Source: Phymatolithon calcareum
Lineage: Eukaryota; Rhodophyta; Florideophyceae; Hapalidiales
Reading direction: 5' to 3'
Length of the DNA: 64,000 bases
Assembly: GCA_977006965.1 (NCBI GenBank)
Contig: OZ345375.1
Location: 62,001-126,000, forward strand
Shown: one piece after another, positions 44,472 to 52,991 of the stretch
How the letters are laid out: every line of letters begins with the position of its first letter
Position numbering within the stretch: the first letter of the stretch is position 1
The notes under the pieces: generated by a model
Told to the model about the DNA's origin: nothing
Databases searched by the model: none
The model's input: only the letters and a program-made list of their open reading frames with translations
Position numbers and translations under genes: made by a program

Positions 44472-45743
44472 ATATCGAACACTTCTCCAAATCCGTACCT
44501 ATTCCTTTTCGCTTCGCTGCCCCCGTTACTGTCAGTTTACGTTTCACATGCCGCATCGCACCAGTTGTTGCGCCATTCTGCTGGACTCTTTTACGCCTTC
44601 ATTCTCCTTCCTATTTTGGAATGCATCACCGGCCTCTTCAGTATACATTCATCCGCGTCTTGCCCCATCAAGGATGTTACAAACGCCAAAGCGAAACTTC
44701 TCAGCGCCGATTCGTTACGCGGCACTTCAACTGCCATGATCCCCGTCCCATGCCCAGCTGAGGAGGGAGATGCATTGCAAAAGCCGAAGGCAGTCAGTAT
44801 TCATGACCGCCCAATCTATCGTCTTTCGCTTTTCCTCGCGCTCTTGTCCGTGACATTCAACATGCTCCATGCGATCGCCGTCGTTTCTGCCGTGTCTGTG
44901 CAACCATCGTCTACGCCGCTGCACGCTCTACTCGCGCGCACAGCGCCGAGTATTGTCCTGCAGCTCATCCTTAGCATGTTATCTATCTCCTATTCCATCA
45001 TAATCGGCTATTCCGCCGCGCACGAGATGCTGCACAAAGTGGACCACCAGTCGCGACTTGATCGTTTTCTCGCCTGGGTCTATATTTCCCTCGTTCTCAA
45101 CCCGGCTTATTTTGTCGAGCATAACCACCACCACATGCACCTTGGCACCGACCTGGATACCGCGTCCGCACGACGAGGTGAAACAGCATACTCCTTTTTC
45201 CTGCGGATGGAGCCCAGGTCCTGGTCGCGAGCGATTCGACACTCTTTCCAGCAGCTTCGCGAAAGAAGTAGTTTTGCGCACTTTTGGAGTTGCGACCGCT
45301 TTGCAGGTGGTGCTCTTGTCTCACTCACTGCCGTCTCGGCTGTGTATGCATTCCTCGGATATGCAGCGGTCTCGTATTACGTTGTTGTGAGCGTGCTCGG
45401 TATATTCTTTTTGGACTGCGTCAACTGCATGGAACATTACGGCCTGCGCCGATCCGTCGAGGCTGAAACAGGGAAGCTGGAAACTGTCAGCGTGCTTCAT
45501 AGCTGGGATTGTTCGTATGCGTGCTCCAACATCATGACATTCAACGTTGGTGCTCATGCGCATCACCACATCAATGGCACAGTGGCTTACCCGGCGCTGG
45601 AAGGAGGTATTGGCCCCGAGTATCCACTAGGTTTCCACTGCATGACGTGGCTCACCCTTATCCCGCCTCTTTTCTGGACCATAGCAGACCCGCTTATAGA
45701 CAAAATCGAGAAGCAGAAGTCCGCAGTAGTCAAGGAGAAGTAA
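44472..45743 (+). CDS. AlkB-like di-iron membrane hydroxylase; start codon reads ATA
   Basis: The open frame runs from a stop at 44451 to TAA 45741-45743. Histidine boxes of the alkane monooxygenase/xylene monooxygenase type are in order: HEMLHK, EHNHHHMHLGT followed by TASARRGETAYSFF, NCMEHYGLRR (the AlkB-specific box) and HAHHHINGTVAYPALE. Hydrophobic segments flank them (SLPPLLSVYVS, LFYAFILLPILECITG, SIVLQLILSMLSISYSIIIGY, AYAFLGYAAVSYYVVV-like). The second box is one residue shorter than bacterial AlkB. The homologous start codon of the pseudogene is ATG (12516), but here it is ATA at 44472-44474, with no in-frame ATG upstream after the stop; the next ATGs are about 90 and 130 codons inside. 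The gene may use a non-AUG start, gain its AUG from an upstream exon, or be newly dead. The substrate is unknown (alkane or fatty-acyl chain). Confidence 0.85.
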   Translation: MSNTSPNPYLFLFASLPPLLSVYVSHAASHQLLRHSAGLFYAFILLPILECITGLFSIHSSASCPIKDVTNAKAKLLSADSLRGTSTAMIPVPCPAEEGDALQKPKAVSIHDRPIYRLSLFLALLSVTFNMLHAIAVVSAVSVQPSSTPLHALLARTAPSIVLQLILSMLSISYSIIIGYSAAHEMLHKVDHQSRLDRFLAWVYISLVLNPAYFVEHNHHHMHLGTDLDTASARRGETAYSFFLRMEPRSWSRAIRHSFQQLRERSSFAHFWSCDRFAGGALVSLTAVSAVYAFLGYAAVSYYVVVSVLGIFFLDCVNCMEHYGLRRSVEAETGKLETVSVLHSWDCSYACSNIMTFNVGAHAHHHINGTVAYPALEGGIGPEYPLGFHCMTWLTLIPPLFWTIADPLIDKIEKQKSAVVKEK

Positions 45744-45747
45744 TAAA
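45742..45747 (+). terminator. Poly(A) signal overlapping the AlkB stop codon
   Basis: The sequence TAATAAA places AATAAA two bases into the TAA stop, implying a very short 3' UTR if used. Confidence 0.4.
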
Positions 45748-46026
45748 TTCTCTTTACATGCATTGACACCCTGGCGCTTCTTTAGATGTTGGCTGACTGG
45801 TGGTCACCGGGAGAGAACTGGCAGGTTCAATTGTATGATACCCTATCATATCACACACCTGGTAAAGGAATTGGGCTGATTAGACTACAACAGCATTTCG
45901 ATGATTTTCGAGTATCAAAACCACGACTAGCATAAGAGCTACATGTTGAGCCAAATGAAGAATCATTAAAGTATTAAAGACCGTGAAAACAAGACAATGG
46001 GCTTCAAAAGAGGAAATCCATGAGGT
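45748..46026. other. Spacer between AlkB and the copia element
   Basis: 280 bp without coding sequence or recognised repeat. Confidence 0.4.
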
Positions 46027-46527
46027 GAGCATTGTTGTTCAAAACTTGAATAGTTACCTCTCTATAACTATCGGTTGTTAGTCTAAAGCCCTGTTATTGT
46101 ATTTCTAATATTTGTATGTACATATGGAGTTTCTTTTAAACAGAAGCTCGTGTTTATCTCGTGATATGAACAGTTACGGATTCCAATATTATATTTTCTT
46201 TACTTCTATGTATCTTTCGTATGTCCCACTTTCCGAATATAGGACATGTGCAAAGCATACTTTTAATATCCTTTATACTTTTATACTATGATAATACTAT
46301 CAGTTTGGGTTGTCTATAACAATTGTACTTAAATAAGAAGTGTACATAACACCAAATGGTTTACACTCTAGTATACAACTCTAATACAGTTTGCAGAGTA
46401 CTTTAGATCAATTTGTACAGTTGTTAGGATACTACTGGAGTATAGTTTAAACTAGTTAAATAGATTAATGTCTCGATCCTTGAAGGCTGATCCTGTCCAA
46501 ATAGAGCTGAAGGATTATTCCTGTAGT

Positions 46528-46599
46528 TTCTAGAATTTACTTAGTGACTTCTAGAGTTTTTACATAGTGGTTTCTAGAACCTTTTCGATGTTCCTAGAA
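46528..46599 (+). promoter_or_regulatory. Array of TTCTAGAA-type palindromes in the LTR
   Basis: TTCTAGAA (46528), TTCTAGAG (46549), TTCTAGAA (46572) and TTCCTAGAA (46591) are spaced 19-23 bp, close to two helical turns, and lie 60-130 bp before the LTR TATA box. TTCnnGAA is the core of heat-shock elements. The 3' LTR has the same array. Confidence 0.5.
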
Positions 46600-46657
46600 A
46601 CATCTGGGGAAGCTTTTAGATAGGTTTTGTTCCTCAGTATGATAGTGCTTAAAGTAG

Positions 46658-46711
46658 TATATAAGCGGACAATAGGTCTGCCCGAGTAGAAAAAGTGAAG
46701 CAAGCAATAAA
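46658..46711 (+). promoter_or_regulatory. LTR core promoter (TATA) and poly(A) signal
   Basis: TATATAAG at 46658-46665 should set transcription start near 46690. AATAAA at 46706-46711 lies just downstream, so the R region is short and the LTR has a U3-R-U5 order. Equivalent sites in the 3' LTR are 53617-53624 and 53665-53670. Confidence 0.7.
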
Positions 46712-46860
46712 GGAGAAACTACCAACCAGTTTCTCAACAAGAATCCTTATTCAGCCGAGTGGGGGCAACTTTCGCCAGTTGGCAACAAGTTGCTATTCTA
46801 AGTTTCTGATTTTTACCAACATTCTGGAATTCAAGGTAATTTCGAAACCAAAGATCACAA

Positions 46861-46949
46861 GTAAGTTCTTTTTGGTCTTTGTGAAGTTCAACTTTCTGGT
46901 TATTGCTGAATCTAATATTGGACTTCTATTTCTTTTTGAAATTAAACAG
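46861..46949 (+). other. Predicted 89-nt intron that assembles an AUG
   Basis: The donor is GTAAGT (46861) and the acceptor TTAAACAG (46949), preceded by a pyrimidine-rich TTCTATTTCTTTTT and a branch-like CTAAT. Exon 1 ends in A (46860) and exon 2 begins TGGCAAAT, so joining yields CACAATGGCAAAT, a start codon in good context. Unspliced RNA has GTG at this position instead. Confidence 0.6.
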
Positions 46950-47584
46950 TGGCAAATCAGTCAGACTTTGTGTCTTTGTCCCCTCTTCGTGAGTCTCTTC
47001 CGTCACCGTCCTCTCCACCAAGTACTTCTATCAACTACGCCCGTGTGGTTAGTGCTCCAGTCGAGACTCGCCTCATCCCTGGCTACGGTCAGTCTCCTTT
47101 CAGCGCTCCGGTCTCTGGTCCGGTGTCCGTTCGTGCGTTTCGTTTCGCAAACGGCCCTACTCTTCGCAATCCCCTCATCCGCTCTGGCTGGGATCTTCCT
47201 CGCGTCTCAAGCTCTGCTGTTGACACAAACTCCAGCAGCAGCACTCCGGCTTCCATCAACGCCATACAAGACACTCCGGCCCCAGATCGCCCAACTCGCA
47301 CCATCACCGCTACTGTCATCGCGTCCGGCCGTGTGATCAAGAAGGCTCCTAAGTGGGAGTACTGCGTGCCCTGCAAGAGGGTCATTCTCAAGAAACATTT
47401 TCTCGACCACTGCTTTGGTGGCAAGCACAAGAAGAGTGTTGAGAAGGCCAAAGAGAGTCTCTTGGACTTAAAGTGCTACACGTGTGACCGCACCTTTAAG
47501 AATCTCAACGATCTAGGCTGCCATAATCGTTCTCGTGGCCACATTGCTGCCATTAACCACAAGAATAGTACTACTTTGAACTAG
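46950..47584 (+). CDS. Extra copia ORF with two C2H2 (U1/JAZ-type) zinc fingers
   Basis: A 211-codon frame (MANQSDF...) between the 5' LTR and gag. Residues 1-130 are Ser/Pro/Thr-rich and probably disordered. Two zinc fingers follow: CVPC-x11-H-x5-H (47363-47428) and CYTC-x12-H-x5-H (47474-47542). The five-residue His-His spacing is typical of U1-C/matrin/JAZ fingers, many of which bind double-stranded RNA. It lies where Ty1/copia elements normally start gag, and a 0.69-kb spacer separates it from gag. Its A of AUG is supplied by exon 1 (46860) after splicing, so it would be made only from a spliced RNA. It could act in RNA packaging, silencing suppression or regulation; none of this is shown. 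Confidence 0.8.
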
Positions 47585-48272
47585 AGTTCTATATTAGATC
47601 TAGTTTCTATTGCATTCATCCAAATCTTTGATCCACTTTTAAAATTGAAATCTGTTGAACTTTGATACTTTTAAACTGAAACCATTTCTCAAAACTCTAA
47701 ACATATAAGCTGCACTACATATACATAAATATTATAAAACCGTTTAACGAAAAGCCAAAAACTCACACTTTTACTTAAGCTCTCTACTTCAAGTAAAATA
47801 AGGAACCAAAACAAATCTTCTTGAACATAGATAGTAGAAATTTGAAACAAAGGCCGAGTCAAGATATACATTTGCTGTAAGACCTGTGGAACAAAGTACA
47901 CAACAACTGTAGAGTCACTCCACTCGTTTCATTTCTTACAAGTCGCGAAGTAAAATAGGATCTTGAAAACTGATTGAAGAAAAAGAATTTAATCATACTT
48001 TGAATTAAAAGGAAAATTAAATTCGCTGGATCTTTAAAAAAGTAATTAACGATATTTAGCTAAAGCAATTAATTCTAAATTCTTACACTATAAGCTGCTA
48101 GATATATCTAATAATTTTACCGTAACAAGAGCTGATATTAAGTGCACTTATTAGTGATAGTTCACGAACTAGCACTTGAACCTGTTCTATATTGTTACTG
48201 TAATATTTTATCTTAAGTACCACTACTAGCTATCTGGAACGTAAAGCAACCTCACAAAAATAACTAGTAGAG
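47585..48272. other. AT-rich untranslated spacer inside the copia element
   Basis: No frame of significance on the plus strand. Very AT-rich, with AATTAA and TTAAAT words. It could hold a second promoter or splice sites for gag expression. Confidence 0.5.
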
Positions 48273-48584
48273 GTGGCCAATCTGATCAGAATTAAGGACA
48301 CTCTAGACAAACTTCAGCCCGGAACTGTGGAGCAGCAAAGAATTAAGAATGGGTTTATCTCTTATATGAACGAGCAGCCTGCACTCACACCAGAAAATCT
48401 CATTCCCAAAATTAGGGAAGACTATCCTCCACATATTTTGTTCTCAAGTAACGCTCTATCTGAGAGCCCTGCTATATACACTATTATCCGGGATTATATT
48501 GTTGCAAACGGTGCTACTTATAGCCCGCACAGTTCAACAAATAGAGTTATTTATGGTCTTCCAGCCAGATCAAAGAGATATTGA
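48273..48584 (+). CDS. Small gag-leading ORF of copia
   Basis: A 103-codon open frame whose first codon is GTG; the first ATG is codon 32 (48366). It encodes an acidic helical domain (RIKDTLDKLQPGTVEQQRIK, LTPENLIPKIREDYPPHIL). It overlaps the main gag frame (+1 relative) in the interval 48499-48584. Either the two are one gag joined by a +1 frame change near 48540-48580, or a separate small protein is made. Confidence 0.5.
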   Translation: MANLIRIKDTLDKLQPGTVEQQRIKNGFISYMNEQPALTPENLIPKIREDYPPHILFSSNALSESPAIYTIIRDYIVANGATYSPHSSTNRVIYGLPARSKRY

Positions 48585-48587
48585 CAT

Positions 48588-49791
48588 GTCACACAGCCTA
48601 CTTAACAAAGGTCTGCAAGCTGGAACGACATCTTCGTCACTGCGATCTAATACCTCTCTGTACCTTGGCAATGCCTCTAGTGCAGGAAATGCTAAAATAG
48701 CGCACAATATGGCCACTAGATTCAAAGCTGATGCTAAATTTAACGGAAAACTTGGAAAAGATTTAACAGAATTCATACAGAACTACCTTGATGCTGCTAA
48801 AGACTACGCATTAACTTCAGAACAGAAACTGAGCTACTTCCATCACTTATTTGATGGAGAAGCTAAGAGATTCTACAGACTAAAGGTTGAAGGAATAGCA
48901 TCTCACTTCAGTGAAGCGAGTGCTATTTTACAAGAGGAATATAATAGTTTGACAAGGCAGAATCGCGTAAGGAAGCATTTACAACAATTGCGCCTCAATG
49001 ATATTGTGTCCAAAAAGAAGTGTACAGTAACAGAAGCACTAGAAGATCTTAGAGAGACAATAACCAAATTCACTCCTCAAGGGCCAAAGAGCCATAGATC
49101 CGAGGAGTCAAAAGTTGAATACCTTTACAAGGCAGTTGTTGGAGCACCTTGGGCTAAATCTGCGCTCTACACGTCACAATCATCCAACCCACAATGGCAT
49201 TTACAGAAGCTATATACAGCTCTTGATGCCGCATGGTTACAAGAGCAGGAAGGGGAAGAGGCCAGAACAAGAGATGGAAAGTTTAGTAGTGGAAAACATG
49301 ATATGAAACGAAATTCGATCTCAGGAAAGGTACCTGGGCTTTATTTTGAGGGACAGGGACATTACGGAAGACCTCGACAACCAGGGTCAAAATCATCAGC
49401 TCCTTTCACCAGTGTAAATAATAGGAGTAATACATCTAATACAAACGATAAGATTGCTGGCAAAAATGGTCTTGACAGGTTTGGAAACGCAAGAAAATGC
49501 CATAATTGCGGATCAAAAGACCATTTCATCCGCGATTGCAAATGCCCGAAGAACTTAATGCGCAACGTCGCACAAATGTTAAAATCTAATCCGGCAAGCA
49601 CGAGAAAAATTCTATTTGAAGTTTGTCAGCAGGCTGAAGAAGCCATATTTGACGAGACTTATGAAGATTATGAAGAGTTCTTCATAGGTGATGAGCATAG
49701 AACGGTATCTGAAGATGCCAATGCTAATAAAGAAGAAAACAGGCAAGATCAAGTAGACACCAGTCTAGATATTGATCCTGCGGATTTTTAG
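48588..49791 (+). CDS. Copia gag (nucleocapsid) protein
   Basis: The open frame extends from 48499, with a sensible ATG at 48588 (MSHSLLNKGLQAG), to TAG 49789-49791. The gag core contains FKADAKFNGKLGKDLTEFI and YFHHLFDGEAKRFY, as in Ty1/copia UBN2-type gag. A CCHC zinc knuckle CHNCGSKDHFIRDC is at 49498-49539, and an acidic tail follows. It ends TTT TAG within a run of five T; pol is open in the -1 frame from before that stop. Confidence 0.85.
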
Positions 49792-50597
49792 AAAGGGACA
49801 GTAAAGTCTTTCATTGCTCTACAGAATTAAAGAAGAGTAATGCTACTGATCCCAAAACTAACAAGGACGATATATCTCAACTTGGAAAAGAAACAAACAC
49901 ATACACAGTCTTTTCTGAAGTAGTTATGAATCAGATAATGATAAACCACAACGACCAGAGAGATAACAAATGGAATGGAGCATGTATTGATACTGGAGCT
50001 CAGAAAACAGTCATCGGTAAACAACAAGCAATGGCCTACTGTAAATTTTCAGGAGTAAATTTTAAATTAAAGAAAAATAATAACACGTATCGATTCGGCA
50101 CAGATATTAAGAAATCAGAAGGAAGTATAAACCAAAGAATCCCTATGCCGAACAATTCGTTTATACTTATATATGTTGACGTCGTAAATACCAACATCCC
50201 TCTTCTGCTAGGACTTGACTTTCTAGATACATTTGGCCTTTACCTTAATAATCTTAATAACATATTAGTATGTCCAAAGCTAGGCTGGAAAATTCCAGTG
50301 GTAAGAAAATTGGGTCATTTATATCTCGAGTGGGGAAAGACAGATTCTATTCTATACAAGAAATCGGAATTAAGAAAGCTGCACAGAGCATTCTATCATC
50401 CAGCGGATGATAAGCTCATAGGACTTCTTAAAAGGGCTAACCCGAGATCATCTTGGTCAGTTGACAGAGAACGATTGAGGCAAATCTCACAAGACTGCGA
50501 TACCTGTCAAAGACTAGACAAGAAACCCGATCGCTTTAAGGTTGCCATCCGAATCAAGATGAGCTTGTATTTGGGGCGGAGGTCTCAATGGACTTAA
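49788..50597 (+). CDS. Copia pol part 1: protease and integrase zinc domain
   Basis: The frame is open from the gag stop onward (first ATG 49926). Aspartic protease: CIDTGAQKTVIG (DTGA near 49990) and LLLGLDFLDTFG, with the usual 80-residue spacing. Then an HHCC integrase N-terminal domain: LHRAFYHPADDKLIGLL ... CDTC. Expression would need a -1 frame change from gag. The frame terminates at 50597, where the integrase core continues in another frame (about 50545). Confidence 0.8.
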   Translation, partial: LERDSKVFHCSTELKKSNATDPKTNKDDISQLGKETNTYTVFSEVVMNQIMINHNDQRDNKWNGACIDTGAQKTVIGKQQAMAYCKFSGVNFKLKKNNNTYRFGTDIKKSEGSINQRIPMPNNSFILIYVDVVNTNIPLLLGLDFLDTFGLYLNNLNNILVCPKLGWKIPVVRKLGHLYLEWGKTDSILYKKSELRKLHRAFYHPADDKLIGLLKRANPRSSWSVDRERLRQISQDCDTCQRLDKKPDRFKVAIRIKMSLYLGRRSQWT

Positions 50598-51451
50598 TGT
50601 GGATAAATGGTAAATCTCTTCTACATGTTGTCGACACAGCGACAAGATTTTCTTCGGCAACTTTTGTTGACTCAACGTGTTCCAGCTATGGGGAAAGCTC
50701 GGAGGGTCTTTGGAATGCCTTCATTGATGCATGGGTAACTCTTTACACTGGATATCCTAACCGCATGAGAGTGGACGCCGGTTCAGCATTTGTGTCAAAA
50801 GAATGGAACGAGTTTACAAAAATGGCAGGCATTGAGCTCCGAGAATCTGGCGTTGAAGCTCACAACTCACTTGGACCTGGGGAGCGTTTACATGACCCTT
50901 TAAGACGAATATTTCTTAAAATAGAACATGATTTCCCTCATATATCCCAAGAGTTGATTCTCAGTATTGCCATAAAGGCAATGAATGACACGATTGGTGA
51001 GAACGGTCTTGTCCCTTCCTTACTAGTTTTTGGAATTGTTCCAAGATTCCCAATACTCAGCACAAACCTTCCCACCCAAAAAGAGAGAATGAGGATTATC
51101 GCAGCGGCTCAAATGGAGTACAACGCTATAGTTGCAGAACGACGTGTTATTACTGCTCTTCAGAAACGAGTCCCAGCAGCAGCGGACAGAGTATATGAAA
51201 TAAACGATGAAGTCCTTATATACCGAGAGAAGAGAAAGAAAAGGGTCGGACCGTACACGGCAATACATGTTGATGATAAGATTGTAACGGTACAAAGTAT
51301 GGATAAATCTTACATAGGAAAGTTTAACATTCTTCAAATCAAACCCTATTTTAGAGATAGTCCTACAACTGATGCATATATTGATTCAATCGAGAAGCTG
51401 CATTCGATGCTAGATCACCTGCATACTCCGTTCATCTCACGGAAGTACTGA
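50549..51451 (+). CDS. Copia pol part 2: integrase catalytic core
   Basis: The coding sense in this frame begins around 50549 (HPNQDELVFGAEVSMDLMW), with an ATG at 50588. The DD35E triad is present: D16 (HVVDTATRF), D63 (RVDAGSAF) and E99 (GPGERLHD), counted from 50588, with exactly 35 residues between the last two. It ends at 51451; the next domain is open in a -1 frame from 51385. The break from part 1 equals one missing base. Confidence 0.8.
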   Translation, partial: PNQDELVFGAEVSMDLMWINGKSLLHVVDTATRFSSATFVDSTCSSYGESSEGLWNAFIDAWVTLYTGYPNRMRVDAGSAFVSKEWNEFTKMAGIELRESGVEAHNSLGPGERLHDPLRRIFLKIEHDFPHISQELILSIAIKAMNDTIGENGLVPSLLVFGIVPRFPILSTNLPTQKERMRIIAAAQMEYNAIVAERRVITALQKRVPAAADRVYEINDEVLIYREKRKKRVGPYTAIHVDDKIVTVQSMDKSYIGKFNILQIKPYFRDSPTTDAYIDSIEKLHSMLDHLHTPFISRKY

Positions 51452-52950
51452 AACCCGGAGACCCAAGAGAAAAACGTTTTGATGATGCTAAGAAGAAAGA
51501 AATAGAAGGATTAATTGATCGTGGAACATGGAAAATTGTTCTTCGAAGTGAAATGCCCGAAAATGCGAATTTATTAGGAGGAAGATTCGTCCTCGCTATA
51601 AAAGATGAAGGTACAGAGAAAGAAGTTTGGAAAGCAAGATTTGTTGTACAGGGACATAAAGACAAGCTGAAAACTTCTCTGGTCCATGATTCTTCAACAT
51701 CAAAACAAAACTCCACACGTCTCTTGGTCGGACTTGCAGCAATATTTGGGTTTAGATTATTCTCCACAGACGTAACTCAGGCGTATTTACAAAGCTCCGA
51801 AAACTTAATGATAGATGTTTATCTTAAGCCATCACAGGAATTTGAGCTCGACGAGAAATATGTTCTTAAGCTTATGAAGCCGCTTTATGGGCTACCAGAC
51901 AGTGGAGACTACTGGAGTAAGACATTCTCAGATCATCTTAGAGACGATCTAGGAATGGAGCTAGCAACCGGTGACGGTGCCTTCTTCTTTAAGACGCTGG
52001 ACAATATACTAAAGGGTCTATGTGTTACATATGTAGACGATTCTTTGCAAGCAGGAGATGATACATACAATGACCTTGCGAAGAAAACGATGAATAAATT
52101 CCAGTGCAGAGAAAGGGAATGGGATAATGTACAGTACGCCGGTGTTCAGATAGAAACGAAAGAAAATGAGTTCCAAATACACCAACAGAAATATATTGTG
52201 AAACTGAAAGAACTACACTCACTAGACGGTTTTTCAAAGTATAGGTCATTGCGCGCTCAGCTCTCTTGGGTTGTTAATACACGACCGGATATTGCATGTG
52301 CTGTTGCACAGTCAGCTCAAGTCACCGAAAAACAGTTCCAATTAAATTCATCGAAGTATATAAAAGAGCTTAACGCAGTGTTGAGACACTTAAGAAAATG
52401 TCCTCATTTACCTCTACGTTTCCCAAAACTAAACATGGATACAATTCAAATTCAAGTATATTCCGATGCTTCATATGCGAATAATGAAGATGGGAGCTCT
52501 CAGCTTGGCTACTTTATATTTTTAACTGATAGGTCAGGAATGTGCCAACCAATACATTGGTCGTCGCATAAAGCAAAACGTGTCACTAAATCCGTACTGG
52601 GAAGTGAGACTATGGCACTCTCAGAGGCTTTCGATATGGCGTACATGATAAAGCACGACTTACAGCGAATGACTAAGAGAAATATTCCTATATATTTGCT
52701 CACTGATAGCCAAAGTCTATTCGATGTGGTGACAAAAGCTTTATGCACAAAAGAGAAAAGGCTTATGATCGATCTCACTGTCGTAAAGTCTGCCTACACA
52801 AAAAGGGAAATTGAAATGCTTGGCTTCGTTAGAACTCAATACAACCCAGCAGACGTTTTAACGAAAGTGAAGCGTTGCCCAATACTTGAACAGATCTTAG
52901 AATATGCTAGACTATCACATCCTATCGATCAATTGGTTTATAGATCGTAG
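51442..52950 (+). CDS. Copia pol part 3: reverse transcriptase and RNase H
   Basis: The frame is coding from about 51442 (EVLKPGDPREKRFDDAKKK), with the first ATG at 51553. RT motifs: FRLFSTDVTQAYLQS, LYGLPDSGDYW and YVDD (residues 160-163 from 51553). RNase H: VYSDASYAN, GSETMALSEA and LLTDSQSLFD supply the acidic residues, and the end has QYNPADVLTK as in other copia elements. The frame is uninterrupted to the stop 26 bp or so before the polypurine tract, so these domains look intact. Confidence 0.9.
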   Translation, partial: EVLKPGDPREKRFDDAKKKEIEGLIDRGTWKIVLRSEMPENANLLGGRFVLAIKDEGTEKEVWKARFVVQGHKDKLKTSLVHDSSTSKQNSTRLLVGLAAIFGFRLFSTDVTQAYLQSSENLMIDVYLKPSQEFELDEKYVLKLMKPLYGLPDSGDYWSKTFSDHLRDDLGMELATGDGAFFFKTLDNILKGLCVTYVDDSLQAGDDTYNDLAKKTMNKFQCREREWDNVQYAGVQIETKENEFQIHQQKYIVKLKELHSLDGFSKYRSLRAQLSWVVNTRPDIACAVAQSAQVTEKQFQLNSSKYIKELNAVLRHLRKCPHLPLRFPKLNMDTIQIQVYSDASYANNEDGSSQLGYFIFLTDRSGMCQPIHWSSHKAKRVTKSVLGSETMALSEAFDMAYMIKHDLQRMTKRNIPIYLLTDSQSLFDVVTKALCTKEKRLMIDLTVVKSAYTKREIEMLGFVRTQYNPADVLTKVKRCPILEQILEYARLSHPIDQLVYRS

Positions 52951-52991
52951 ACGATGACTGCAAAAATTGTTAAGCCAAAAAGTTTTGGGAG

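Larger units (their letters stand above)
46033..46821 (+). repeat. 5' LTR
   Basis: Starts TGTTG and ends CAACA, perfect 5-bp inverted termini. By eye nine substitutions separate it from the 3' LTR over 789 bp (about 1.1%), with no indels, indicating recent insertion. Confidence 0.95.

Noticed and set aside
46695-47336. 213-codon frame starting in the 5' LTR
   Set aside because: It is another frame across the LTR, intron and zinc-finger ORF, without domains; the U5 and primer-binding site would be coding.
48266-48275. A gag AUG assembled by splicing in the same way as the zinc-finger ORF
   Set aside because: The bases before TGGCCAAT are AGG, so an AG acceptor directly before TGG is not available; gag start remains unexplained.
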